From VRUE01 sp963837735 (GTDB taxonomy: Bacteria; Actinomycetota; Thermoleophilia; Solirubrobacterales; 70-9): 64,000 bases of DNA. Under the pieces are notes generated by a model that had not been told where the DNA came from, made no database searches, and worked only from the letters and a program-made list of their open reading frames with translations. The position numbers and the translations under genes are program-made. The stretch covers positions 1 to 64,000 of the forward strand of contig CAWIOM010000016.1 of the NCBI GenBank assembly GCA_963837735.1. Direction: 5' to 3'. Positions 16,311 through 25,986 of this stretch are shown piece after piece; position 1 is the first letter of the stretch, and each line of letters begins with the position of its first letter.

Positions 16311-18590
16311 TCAACCGCCGACCCGGACGGTCAGCGAGCGCGAGGCGCCGGGAGCGTAGGGCCAGCGCTCCTCGGAGATCGAGACGGCGCGCAGGCGGAT
16401 TCGCGCCGTGCCGGTCACGTAGCGGAAGCGGTACCGGGCCCTGAAATGGCCGCTGTGGTCGCTGCGGGTAACGAGGACAGGGCGCCAGAGCCCCGTCGCC
16501 GCCTCCAGGTATTGGATCGCGACCAGCTTGCCGCGCCGGGGGATCGGCGCGCCCTGGGCGCGGACCCTGCCCCAGAGCCGAATCGCCTCCCCCGTCCTCA
16601 GCGAGGCCGGCGCCGCGTGGAAGACGAGGCCGCTGCGCACCCTGAGGGAGAGCGGCGCCCGCCGCGCCCGCTCGAGCCGCTCCTCGCCCCTGAAGACGAC
16701 GGAGATCCGGCGCGAGGTGCCCGGAGGCAGCTCGAGCCGGAAACCCCCGTGCCGGCCGGTGCGGACCGTGGCGGCGCGGCGCGGCGCGACCGAGCCCCGC
16801 GAGGGCCTGGCAACAACCGTGACCCGGCGGCCGGCCAGCCCCGCCCCCTCGGAGTCGAGCAGGCGGCCGCTGAGCGCGGCGGCGGCGCCGAAGGGCACGG
16901 TCACCGAGGTCCCGCGTCGGCTGTGCCAGCGCAGCCGGGCGAAGATCCGCGTCTTGCCGCGCGCCACCGGAGCCTTACCCGCTCGCGAGGACCGGGACCT
17001 GTCCGCCTGGGCCTGCGGCGGCTGCGGCTTGCGCAGGGTCATCTCGGTCCCGTCGGCCCGCCTGGTCGTGATCGCCGCATTGCCGGCGGCGTCACTTGCC
17101 TCGGCCTGGAAGAGGTAGACACCCGGGGCCAGGGACTCGGGCAGGCGGGCGAGGAGCTGGGCGCGCCCCGGCTGCCCGTCCCGCGAGAAGCGGGCGCGCA
17201 GGTCGGTCCAGGCGTCGGCGCCCAGCCGGCGGTAGCGGATCTCGCCGCCGACCGGGCCGGAGAGGTCGTCGGCGACGTCGGTGCTCACCGAGTCGGGGAA
17301 GCCGTCGCCATCGACGGCGGCGAAGGCGACGGCGGGCGGCACGTTGTCGTAGCGCAGCGGCGTCTCGATCGCCGTCGAGGCCGCGTCGTTGCCGGCCTCG
17401 TCGCGAAGCCAGACGTGAAAGCTGTAGAGGCCGGGGGCCGGCAGCGCGCGGTCCGGGACGGCGGCGACGTCGCGGCCGGGCGCGAACTGGACGCCGGTGT
17501 CGTAGCCGGCGGGGCCGGTGATCCTCCAGTAGGCGCCCCAGATCGGGCTCGCGACCCCCTGGTCGGGGTTGCTCCAGGCGAGATCGAAGTCGTTGACCCG
17601 GCGCCAGCCCTCGCCGCCGGCCACCCCGAGCGACCGGGGATGAGCCGGGGCGTTGTTGTCGACGCGGATCGTGCGCGCCGGCAGGCAGCCGACGTTGCCG
17701 GCGAAGTCGGTGAGGCAGTGCTGGAGGGTGTGCGGGCCGTCGCTGAGAGCCGTCGTGGAGATCGTCTGGGCGGCGGCGACGGCGGTGTCGCAGGGTCGCA
17801 TCGTCGTCGCCCGCCACTCGCCCCCGATCTGCGTCTTCGCGCAGTTGTACTCGGTGAGCGCGACCCGGGAGCCGTCGACGTTGGTCTCGCCGAAGCGGAC
17901 GCCGCTGCCGATGTCGGCGCCCCAGGCCTGCAGGCCGCGCGGGCCGCGCTGCCAGCCGGTGCTGGTGGCGTCGCCGCCGATCGAGCCGGTCGGCGCGGCG
18001 TCGTCCTCGACGGTGATCGTCAAGGCCCGCAGGGCGGAGAAGGAGCCGGGTTCCAGGCTGCACCACTTGCTCTCCGCCCGGGCGCAGAGCAGGCGGTCTT
18101 CGAAGGCCCACTGAGGAGGAGAGAAGCCGGCGACGAAGTCCCTCAGCGCGACGTCGGTCGTCGAGGCCCAGGCGAAGGGCGCGAAGCCGCCGTCGCCGCT
18201 GTCGGTTCCGAGCCGCTGCTCGACGCCGTCGTGGAGCGCGTGCCACCAGGTGCCGCGGACCTGGACGATCCCCGTCCCCGGCGGGGTCGTCCAGCGCCAG
18301 CTCGCGAAGCGGTTGCCGGAGACCGTCTGCTGGCCGTCGCGGGTGAAGCTCTTCAGGTGCGCGTCGGCGAACGGATCGGAGCCGGCAGGCGTCGCGCAGT
18401 AGGAGTCGGGGCGGAACTTGGCGCCTCCTGTCGTGTCGGACCAGACCGCGTCGGAGCCGAGGTGCCAACCGCACTGGGCGACGGCGTACTTGCCCGCCCT
18501 CGCCTCGCTCGCCCCGAGCAGCAGCAGCGCCGCCGCCAGCCCGATTCCCATCGCGACGATGCGACCCCGACCTCCGCGCGTACCCGACAT
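16311..18590 (-). CDS. Large secreted Ig-like/carboxypeptidase-regulatory-like domain protein
   Basis: From ATG 18590, preceded by a strong AGGAGG ribosome site, the protein has 759 residues. A Sec signal (MGIGLAAALLLLGASEARA) is followed by a Cys-containing lectin-like region. Then come several Ig-like modules marked by VDNNAPAHPRSL, LRDEAGNDAAS and EASDAAGNA (D-x-AGN motifs typical of bacterial Ig-like repeats). The C-terminal third resembles carboxypeptidase-regulatory or Big modules (GAAAALSGRLLDSEGAGL). It is secreted or wall-associated and probably adhesive or structural; no enzyme motif is seen. The frame is intact throughout. Confidence 0.7.
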   Translation of the reverse strand: MSGTRGGRGRIVAMGIGLAAALLLLGASEARAGKYAVAQCGWHLGSDAVWSDTTGGAKFRPDSYCATPAGSDPFADAHLKSFTRDGQQTVSGNRFASWRWTTPPGTGIVQVRGTWWHALHDGVEQRLGTDSGDGGFAPFAWASTTDVALRDFVAGFSPPQWAFEDRLLCARAESKWCSLEPGSFSALRALTITVEDDAAPTGSIGGDATSTGWQRGPRGLQAWGADIGSGVRFGETNVDGSRVALTEYNCAKTQIGGEWRATTMRPCDTAVAAAQTISTTALSDGPHTLQHCLTDFAGNVGCLPARTIRVDNNAPAHPRSLGVAGGEGWRRVNDFDLAWSNPDQGVASPIWGAYWRITGPAGYDTGVQFAPGRDVAAVPDRALPAPGLYSFHVWLRDEAGNDAASTAIETPLRYDNVPPAVAFAAVDGDGFPDSVSTDVADDLSGPVGGEIRYRRLGADAWTDLRARFSRDGQPGRAQLLARLPESLAPGVYLFQAEASDAAGNAAITTRRADGTEMTLRKPQPPQAQADRSRSSRAGKAPVARGKTRIFARLRWHSRRGTSVTVPFGAAAALSGRLLDSEGAGLAGRRVTVVARPSRGSVAPRRAATVRTGRHGGFRLELPPGTSRRISVVFRGEERLERARRAPLSLRVRSGLVFHAAPASLRTGEAIRLWGRVRAQGAPIPRRGKLVAIQYLEAATGLWRPVLVTRSDHSGHFRARYRFRYVTGTARIRLRAVSISEERWPYAPGASRSLTVRVGG

Positions 18591-18690
18591 GGACCCTCCT
18601 TCGCTCGACGGCATTGGCTGGGCCAAGCCCGTGGGCCTGGCGATCTCTCCCCCCTCCCCACCCGCGGCGGCGCTTTGCGAGAATGGGCCG

Positions 18691-19831
18691 ATGCCGACCA
18701 AGGACCAGATAACCGAGAAGCTCCGAGCCGTGATCGACCCCGAGCTGAGGCGCTCGATCGTCGAGCTCGGAATGGTGCGCTCGATCGAGATCAAGGACAA
18801 CGGCCGGGTCGAGGTCATCGTCTCGCTGACCACGGCGGGCTGCCCGATCCGCTCCCACTTCGAGCAGGCCGTCGCCAAACAGGTGATGGAGCTCGACGGG
18901 GTGACCGAGGTCGGCGTCGGCTTCGACGTCCTCTCCGACGAGGAGAAGGGCAACCTGCAGCAGACGCTCGGCCGCGGCAAGCTGCCCGAGGGCGCGCTGG
19001 CCCAGGTGAAGAACGTGATCTGCGTCGCCTCAGGCAAGGGCGGGGTGGGCAAGTCGACGATGACCGCCAACCTGGCCGCGGCGCTGAGCGCCGAAGGCCA
19101 CGCCGTCCGGCGCCCTCGACTGCGACGTCTACGGCTACTCGATCCCGCGCATGCTCGGCGTCAACCGCAAACCCGAGGTCAACGGCGAGCGCAAGATCCT
19201 CCCGATCGAGGCCGCCGGCGGGGTCAAGGTGATGTCGATCGGCTTCTTCGTCGAGGAGAACGCGGCCGTCGTCTGGCGCGGGCCGATGCTCCACAAAGCG
19301 ATCCAGCAGTTCCTCGAGGACGTCGCCTGGGGCGAGCTCGAGTACCTGCTGCTCGACCTGCCCCCGGGGACCGGCGACGTCTCGATGACGCTCGCCCAGC
19401 TCCTCCCCCAGGCCAAGTTCGTGATGGTGACGACGCCGCAGCCGGCGGCGCAGACGGTCGCCAAACGCGGCGCCGACATGGCGGCCAAGTTCGACCTCGA
19501 GCTGCTCGGCGTGATCGAGAACATGTCCGGCTTCACGACCCCCGACGGGGAGCGCTTCACGATCTTCGGCGAGGGCGGCGGCCAGCTGCTCGCCGACGAG
19601 CTCGACATCCCCCTGCTCGGCAAGGTGCCGCTGTCGGAGCCGCTGCGCGAACACGCCGACGCGGGCACGCCGTTGGTCACGGCCGAGCCCGACTCACCCG
19701 CCTCGCAGGCGATCCGCCAGGCGGCGCGGGGAATCGTCGCGGCGACTCCGCAGGAGCTGCCGGTGCTGCAGGCGACGCCGGCGTCGGCCGAGCCGCCCCC
19801 GGTCAGCGGCACGCCGCTGCCGATGGCCTAG
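18691..19831 (+). CDS. mrp: Mrp/NBP35-family P-loop ATPase, Fe-S cluster carrier type (frameshifted)
   Basis: ATG 18691 begins an N-terminal MIP18/DUF59 domain with its conserved TTAGCPIRSH cysteine, then a ParA-like domain with the deviant Walker A SGKGGVGKST near residue 115. One extra C near 19107 breaks the frame. The corrected product reads GALDCDVYGYSIPRMLG and runs to about 380 residues. It keeps LLLDLPPGTGDVS (Walker B). After ENMSGF there is no CxxC pair, so the usual dimer-interface cluster cysteines are absent; from memory this is common in actinobacterial Mrp. A role in cytosolic Fe-S cluster delivery is family knowledge. Confidence 0.9.
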
Positions 19832-19837
19832 CCGCCG

Positions 19838-20998
19838 CTAGGAGCCCATCGCGCGGGCGATCACGACCCGCTGGATCTCGTTCGTGCCCTCGTAGATCTG
19901 GGTGATCTTGGCGTCGCGCAGCATGCGCTCGACCGGGTACTCGTTGACGTAGCCATAGCCGCCGAGCACCTGGATCGCCTCGACCGTCACCCCCATCGCG
20001 TTGTCGGAGGCGAAGAGCTTCGCCATCGATGTCCACTTGCCGAGGTCGGCGGGGCGCTCGGGCCTGTCGGCCATCGAGCAGGCCTTGTAGAGGAGCTCGC
20101 GGGCGGCGGCGGTGCCGGTCTCCATGTCGGCGAGCTTGAACTGGATCGCCTGCAGGTTGTTGATCGGCTTGCCGAAGGCGATCCGCTCCTTCGAGTACTC
20201 GTTGGCGTAGTCGGTCGCGCCCTGGGCGATGCCGACCGCCTGGGCGGCGGCGCCGAGGCGGGTGCGCTCGAGCGTGCCGAGGGCGACGCTGAGGCCCTTG
20301 CCCTCCGCCCCGACCATGTTCTCGTGGGGGACGCGGACGTCGGTGAAGGAGGGCGAGCCGGTGGGCGAGCCCTTGATCCCGAGCTTGTGCTCGAGCTTGC
20401 CGGGGTCGAAGCCGTCGCGATCCTTCTCGACGACGAAGGCGCTGATCCGGTGGTTCTCGCGGTCGGTGACGGCGAAGACGACGTAGAAGTCGGCGATCGT
20501 GGCGTTGGTGATCCAGTTCTTCTGGCCGTTGATCACCCACTCCTCGCCGTCGCGGACGGCGGTCGTCCGCATCGCGGCGGGGTCGCTGCCGGCCTCGGGC
20601 TCGGAGAGGGCGAAGGCGGGCGACCACTCACCGGCGGCGCACTTGGGCAGGAAGCGATCCTTGAGCTCGTCGGACCCGAAGAGCTGGATCGGCAGCGTGC
20701 CGAGCTCCTGGATCATCAGGATCAGGGCCGAGGAGGCGCAGGCCTTGGCGATCTCCTCGACCGCCATCTGCAGGACGAGGGTCCCGGTCCCGGTGCCTCC
20801 GTGCTGCTCGGAGAAGGGCAGGCCGAGGATGTCGTGCTCGGCGAGCAGCTCGCGCACGTCCCACGGGTACTTGCCCTCGCGGTCGATCTCGCCGGCGCGC
20901 GGGGCGATCTTCTCCTGCGCCAGCCGGCGCACCATGTCGCGCAGGTCACGCGACTCCTGGGGGATCTCGTAGGTGGGAGATTCGGTGGCCGTGGTCAT
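19838..20998 (-). CDS. Acyl-CoA dehydrogenase
   Basis: The 386-residue protein has all three parts of the fold. These are the N-terminal helical domain, the middle FALSEPEAGSDPAAM/WITNATIADFYVVF flavin region, and the C-terminal domain with RIAFGKPINNLQAIQF and the catalytic-base segment QIYEGTNEIQR, where the Glu abstracts the alpha proton. It oxidises acyl-CoA to trans-2-enoyl-CoA and passes electrons to ETF. Chain-length specificity is not readable, though the motifs look closest to short/medium-chain enzymes. It is convergent with mrp (7-base gap) and has no beta-oxidation partner alongside. Confidence 0.95.
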   Translation of the reverse strand: MTTATESPTYEIPQESRDLRDMVRRLAQEKIAPRAGEIDREGKYPWDVRELLAEHDILGLPFSEQHGGTGTGTLVLQMAVEEIAKACASSALILMIQELGTLPIQLFGSDELKDRFLPKCAAGEWSPAFALSEPEAGSDPAAMRTTAVRDGEEWVINGQKNWITNATIADFYVVFAVTDRENHRISAFVVEKDRDGFDPGKLEHKLGIKGSPTGSPSFTDVRVPHENMVGAEGKGLSVALGTLERTRLGAAAQAVGIAQGATDYANEYSKERIAFGKPINNLQAIQFKLADMETGTAAARELLYKACSMADRPERPADLGKWTSMAKLFASDNAMGVTVEAIQVLGGYGYVNEYPVERMLRDAKITQIYEGTNEIQRVVIARAMGS

Positions 20999-21144
20999 CG
21001 GCCCGGAAGTCTATGGAGGGGGACGCCGAACCGGCGCTGAGGCCGATGCCGCCGGCGGCATTCCGCCCGCCGGTGGAGGCGGATGGGCGCGGTAGAATCT
21101 GACGCCGGGGAGGGATTCGGTTTGGAGGAACGGAGGAGGGTCGT

Positions 21145-22665
21145 ATGAGGGGGCTGGGCAGAGTGGTGGCCGCTGCGGTGGTCTGCGCTGCGGCGCTGAG
21201 CGCAACGGCGGCATCCATCGAGACGAGCTCGGCGGCGGCCGACTGGCGGCTGCAGGCCCACATCGAAGGCGAAAGCTACCGGCCCAATCTGCCGCTGCTC
21301 GGGATCTCCTGTCCGTCCACCAAGCTCTGCGTCGCCGTCGGCGAACTGGACGAGATCATCTCCTCGGCGAACCCGACCGGCGGTCCCTCGACCTGGCGAG
21401 AGGCCCGGCCCACCGGCGAAGCGGAATCCGACTGCCACGCAACCTGGGTCCCTCCCTGCAGGGATCCGAAGGGCCGCAGGATCAGGAGCGTGTCGTGCCC
21501 CTCGGCGCAGCTCTGCGTCGCCGTCACCGGAGAAGGCTACGTCTACTCCTCGACCGACCCGACCGGCTCGGGGGACGACTGGCGGGTCGTCGACGTCGAC
21601 GGCGACGGCCGCGACACCCACCTGTGGAGCGTTTCCTGCCCGACCGCGTCGCTGTGCGTGGCCGTCTCCGGGGAACGGTATACGTCCGGAAAGGTCCTGA
21701 CTTCCACCAACCCGACCGGCGGCACCGCCGCCTGGACCGTCACCCAGCTCGACGAATCGCTCGACCTTCGCGGGGTCTCCTGCGGGACGCCGACCCTCTG
21801 CGTCGCGGTCGCCCAGCAGGGCCGGCTGCTCGTCTCGCGCAACCCGACCGGGGGGGCCGGGGCCTGGACGGAGCTGGGGACGCCGGGCGGCCCCGGCGAC
21901 CTGCAGGGCGTCTCATGCGCGGCGACGGTGATCTGCGTCGCCGGTAACTCAGGCGGCAACCTGCTGACCTCCACCAACCCCGACTGCCGCGTCCAGCTGG
22001 CATGAGGCGGACGGCGGAGCCTCCGTCCAGGTGACCGGCGTCAGCTGCCTCCCCACGCGGCAGTGCGTCGCGGTCGACAACAACGGCGACGTGCTCAGCT
22101 CGAGCAACCCGACCGGCGGGCGCAGCTCCTGGGCGCTGACCAAGCTGATCCCCTACGTGCAGCCCCCCGGCGAGCACGAAGAGCCCCTCAACGGCCTGTT
22201 CGACGTCTCCTGCGTGTCGAGCTCGTTCTGCGCTCTGGTCGCCGCCGACGGGCAGATCTTCACCAACACCGATCCCTTTGGCAGGGCATCGGGGCCCTCG
22301 AGGACTCCGCCGGCGGCCGCAGGAAGCGCGGCCCAAAGCGCCCCCGCGTCACGATCGCCAAACTCGTCCTCCCGACGAGGCGGGCGCTGCGCGAGCATCG
22401 CGCCCGGGTCATGGTCCGCTTCTTCGCCAACGGCCCGGTGCGCCGCTTCGAGTGCAGGATCAACCACCGCCGCTTCCACTCCTGTCGCTCCCCCAAGCGC
22501 TTCCGGGTCGGGAAGAAGGGCACCTACGCGATCCGCATCCGCGCTGTGGGGAAGACCGGCCTGCGCGGCCGGGCGACCGTCAAACGCTTCTTCACCGGCA
22601 AACGATGCATCCGCCGCCGGTGCTTCGCGCCGGCCGGCGAGCTGCCGCTGAAGCGGCGGAACTGA
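21145..22665 (+). CDS. Secreted repeat protein with Cys-pair blades and Ig-like tail (two frameshifts)
   Basis: ATG 21145 follows a purine-rich site (ggaggaacggaggagg). A signal peptide (VVAAAVVCAAALSATAA) leads into six or so repeats of SCPS...LCVAV and SSTNPTGG...W, about 45 residues each, resembling beta-propeller blades with one disulfide each. An extra C in the run 21978-21981 and a second indel between about 22275 and 22320 break the frame. Corrected, the protein is about 505 residues. It ends in a basic Ig-like module with CRINHRRFHSCRSPKRFRV. It is extracellular with unknown function. Confidence 0.72.
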
Positions 22666-22674
22666 AAGCGCTAC

Positions 22675-23479
22675 CTACGCCGCGCTCTTGGACTTGGTCG
22701 AGCCCCAGACGTCGAAGAGGATCTGGATGCGGCGGGCGACGAGGTAGGTGCCGCCGATCATCCAATCGGGACCATCGCCAGGCTGAGCCCAAACGAACTC
22801 CTCCATGGCCGCGGTGTCCTCCCCGCGGAGGTTGGCGGTACCGTCCTTAAATCCCATCAAATTGCGAGGCGTCGATTGCTCGCGCGAGGTGCTCGAAGTC
22901 CGGCCGAAGCCAGCCTGTTGCCAACGGAGAGCAGCGGTGGAGCTAGCGATCCGAGTGAGGACGTGGATTGCGTGGAAGGCGACCTGGGGATCTTTGGCGC
23001 GCCTGGACGCAGAGGTCGCCGCCGGAGCGATCCGGATCGAGATCCTCGCCGGGAAAGAGGGGAAGTGGCTCGAGGGCGGCGGGGTGCTTCGATGCCAGAC
23101 CGAGCTGGGGCTTCCTGAGCAACGACGGTCCGAAGCCAAATGTGAGGGTTAAGGACGCGGGCCCGAGGCCAAGGGCCTCGCCTGTGTCGGAGGGCACCTC
23201 AGAAGGCTCGCCGCCTGCGGTGCCAGCCGGCCGACCCCAGGTGAGGGCGGCTGCAGCTTTCGTCCATCCGCTTAGCAACTGACGGAGCGCAAGCGGGTCG
23301 GATGCAGTGAAGTCGTAGGTCGCGAAGTTGAGAAATTCTGGCGATGGGGTGGCGACGCCAGCTTGATGAGATCCGTGGAAGATGACTCGTTCGCCAAGCC
23401 CCTGATAGCCGCCCGCCTGTTCCTTGGATCCCGAGGGGGTGACGCGGCGGACAGCAAAGCCAGCGCCAAGCGCCGCGAA
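22675..23479 (-). pseudogene. DyP-type peroxidase (EfeB-like) remnant
   Basis: Two minus-strand frames joined by an indel near 23000 give a continuous match to the DyP/EfeB pattern. The pieces in order are VIFHGSHQAGVATP, DTGEALGLGPASLTLTFGFGP, RSGGDLCVQA, then AKDPQVAFHAIHVLTRIA, LRWQQAGFGRTSST and the hallmark RNLMGFKDGTANL (distal Asp in GFKDGT). It then reads MIGGTYLVARRIQI. The upstream end is closed by TAG at 23480-23482 with no start codon before the conserved part. The downstream end stops right after DVWGST with KSKSAA, so the entire C-terminal half holding the haem-ligand His is missing. It is therefore a truncated, inactive copy. Confidence 0.8.
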
Positions 23480-23699
23480 CTACGTAAGAAGTTACCGTGG
23501 AACTGATTTAGATTTCAGCCCAGCCCGAGACTTTAGAGCCTCCTTGTACGTTCTGAGCCAGTGGCGTCTATCAGCGTTGATTGAGGACTCTGGATCTACA
23601 CACTCATATGAAGCACCACTAAGCCTACCTGCGCAGCTTTTTGGACATCATTTCGATTTGCTTGCGAACAACTACAACTGCGCAAGCGGCAGCAAGCCC

Positions 23700-23972
23700 C
23701 TACGCCGCGCTTTTGCTCTTGTAGTAGTCGGCGTTGATCTCGGCGTATTTGGCCCACTCGGCGGGGAGCTGGTCCTCGGCGAAGCAGGCGTCGACGGGGC
23801 AGGCCTCGACGCAGGCATCGCAGTCGATGCACTCGTCGGGATCGATGTAGAGCATCTCGACCGAGTCGTAATCGGGCTCGTCGGGGGTCGGGTGGATGCA
23901 GTCCACCGGACACACCTCGACACACGAGTTGTCCTTGGTGCCGATGCACGGCTCGGCGATCACATAGGTCAT
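23700..23972 (-). CDS. fdxA: 7Fe ferredoxin (3Fe-4S/4Fe-4S)
   Basis: ATG 23972 gives a 90-residue protein with CIGTKDNSCVEVCPVDCIH at the N-terminus and CIDCDACVEACPVDACF at residues 40-57. Those are the seven-cysteine pattern plus extra Cys of actinobacterial FdxA. The C-terminus YYKSKSAA is a short Lys-rich tail. It is a low-potential cytosolic electron carrier, often induced by stress or low oxygen in relatives. It is divergent from the NAD-binding epimerase-like gene. The downstream side is the AT-rich non-coding stretch 23480-23699. Confidence 0.95.
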   Translation of the reverse strand: MTYVIAEPCIGTKDNSCVEVCPVDCIHPTPDEPDYDSVEMLYIDPDECIDCDACVEACPVDACFAEDQLPAEWAKYAEINADYYKSKSAA

Positions 23973-24081
23973 TCGGGCCTGTCTCCTGGGTCGTCTTTGC
24001 AGTGCGCCGCGGAGCTTGCCCCCGCCGGCGCGAGCGGACATTCTAGGGAAGTCCGGCCCGAGACCTTGGGATGATGTCCCG

Positions 24082-24964
24082 ATGCTGCTGCTGACAGGGG
24101 CAACCGGAAGCATCGGGTCGCGCCTGCTGCCGCTGCTCCTCGACGCCGACGAGCAGGTCCGGTGCTTGGTCCGGGAGCCGCGGCGGCTGGGCGAGCGGCG
24201 CGTCGACGTGCAGATCGCGCTCGGCGACCTCGGTGAGATGTCGGACCCCTACCTGGTCCGCCAGGCGCTGCGCGGGGTCGACACGGTGGTCCATCTGGCG
24301 GCGACGATCCGCGACCAGCCGCCGCACCGGATCGAGGAGCTCAACGGGCTCGCAACGGTGCGGCTGCTGCGCGCGGCGGAGCGCAGCGGGGTGCGGCGCT
24401 TCATCTTCTTCAGCGCCCTCAACGCCTCCGCCTCCCAGCGCACGCGCTTCTTCCGGGCCAAGTGGCTGGCCGAGCAGGCGGTCGAGTCGTCGCCGCTCGA
24501 GTCGATCGTCTTCGCCCCCTCGATCGTCTATGACCGCTCCGACCCCTGGGTCACCCTGCTGAGGCGGTTCTCGTTCCTGCCGGTGATGCCGGTGTCCGGA
24601 GAGGGCGCGGCGCCGGTTCCAGCCGATGTGGGCGGCGGACGCCGCCCGCTGCGTCGTGGAGGCGCTGAAGGGCGGCGATCGGGACCGCTACGAGCTCGCC
24701 GGCCCGGAGACCCTGAGCTACGACGAGATGTCGGACCTCGTCAGCCGCGCGGCGGGTCGCCCCCGTCCCCTGGTCCACGTGCCGCTGCCGCTGATCCGCA
24801 CAGGCCTGCTTGCGGCGCGCTCCCTTTTCGGCGAGTCGGTGTTTGCAACCTGGGAGGAGGCGGAGCTGATGGAGGTTTCGATGACCACCGATCGCGGTAC
24901 CGGCGATGCAGAGGCCCTCGGGGTCGCGCCGAGGAGGATGGGCGAGGTCCTGGAGGAGGCCTAG
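24082..24964 (+). CDS. NAD(P)-binding epimerase-like protein, NDUFA9/atypical SDR type (frameshifted)
   Basis: ATG 24082 starts MLLLTGATGSIGSRLLPLLL, the Rossmann GATGxIG loop at the very N-terminus. VVHLAATIRD and RFIFFSALNASASQ follow. An extra C near 24613 breaks the frame; corrected it continues RFQPMWAADAARCVVEAL to about 293 residues. The Tyr-x-x-x-Lys pair of classical SDRs is replaced by FRAKWLAEQ, as in the atypical NmrA/NDUFA9 group, so it may be a sensor or a ubiquinone-pathway protein rather than an epimerase. It is divergent from fdxA. Confidence 0.72.
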
Positions 24965-25005
24965 GCGCGGGCCGCTTCTCCGAGCACCCCCCTTCTGGCG
25001 CAAGC

Positions 25006-25986
25006 CTAATTACCGGCGGCGGCCGGCACGAGGAAGCCGCGGAGCTCGTAGACGACCCCATCCGATTCGTGGACGACCTGGTGCCACGTGTACCGAAAGA
25101 CCTCCCAGCCCGCGAGCTTGAGATGCCGATCGCGACGACGGTCGCCCTCGAAGGCGGTGTTGGTCTGATGGGAGGCCCGGTCGTCCGTTTCGACGATGAA
25201 GCGGCGGTCGCGCCAGAGGAAGTCGGCGATGACCTGGCGGTCGGGAAGGTCGATCGGAACGTTGACCTCGGGTGGGGGCAGATTCGCTCGCGCGCAGAGA
25301 GTCAGAAAGGCACGCTCCAGCCCCTCGTTCGCCCGCTCGCTTCGCGGGTCGTGCTCGTCGATCGCGAGGCGAAGCCGGCCGACCCCCCTGCGCCCGCGGC
25401 TGCGCTCGATCACCTCGGACACGGCGTTGAGGTCGAAGACGCGGTGGATTTCCGCCTGGGTAATTGAGTTCTGCAGCTCCCGCACGCGGGCGACCGCCGC
25501 GAGGTCCAGAAGGGTGCGGGCGACAGTGGTGCAGGGAATGCCGTTGACCACGGTCCTGTCCTCGTCGCGAATGCAACCAGGACGGTGGGCGGCGATTCCG
25601 GTCGGCGACCGTCCACGTCTTCCGGGTGCAGTCACGTCGACCGATGTCCACCCCCGAAACCCGAGCCCCCAGAGCGCTGCCGCCGAGCGATGCGACAGAA
25701 CCGCCCCAGGGCCACAGGCGAGCACCGCCGCGAGCCAGCGGCCCCGCTTCGACAGGAGCGGGTGACCGACCGCGTAGACGCCCTGGTGTACCCGGTGCAG
25801 CCTGCCGGCAACGACCCTCTTGTCGACGGCCTTGACACCCAAGCCCAGTTCGCGGAGCTGGGATAGCGTCACCACCCCGTGCTGCCCGGCGGCAAGGGCG
25901 GCGATTGCTCCATCCCTCAACACCCCCGACCGCCGATGGGCCGAACTTCCTCCGTATTGGCGTATTGCCGGCCCGTCGGCGGTCAT
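25006..25986 (-). CDS. AbiEi-antitoxin-like N-terminal domain plus DUF559 endonuclease-like domain
   Basis: The 326-residue protein starts with a winged-helix-like region (GVVTLSQLRELGLGVKAVDKRVVAGRL then HRVHQGVYAVGHP) characteristic of the AbiEi/transcriptional-regulator AbiEi family. The C-terminal 100 residues match DUF559/Vsr-like endonuclease pattern: VIADFLWRDRRFIVETDD, then the Arg-rich FEGDRRRDRHLKLAGWEVFRYTW. No AbiEii toxin or methylase gene is adjacent, so it stands alone. Activity as a nuclease or DNA-binding regulator is inference. The ATG lies in an imperfect tandem repeat at 25970-26013. Confidence 0.72.
   Translation of the reverse strand: MTADGPAIRQYGGSSAHRRSGVLRDGAIAALAAGQHGVVTLSQLRELGLGVKAVDKRVVAGRLHRVHQGVYAVGHPLLSKRGRWLAAVLACGPGAVLSHRSAAALWGLGFRGWTSVDVTAPGRRGRSPTGIAAHRPGCIRDEDRTVVNGIPCTTVARTLLDLAAVARVRELQNSITQAEIHRVFDLNAVSEVIERSRGRRGVGRLRLAIDEHDPRSERANEGLERAFLTLCARANLPPPEVNVPIDLPDRQVIADFLWRDRRFIVETDDRASHQTNTAFEGDRRRDRHLKLAGWEVFRYTWHQVVHESDGVVYELRGFLVPAAAGN

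Noticed and set aside
16176..19232. 1018-codon plus-strand frame
   Set aside because: It is mostly antisense to the secreted Ig-like gene; only the mrp part after 18691 (in another frame) is coding.
23424..24074. 216-codon plus-strand frame across fdxA
   Set aside because: Its second half is antisense to fdxA and its first half crosses the AT-rich non-coding island; no motif was recognised.
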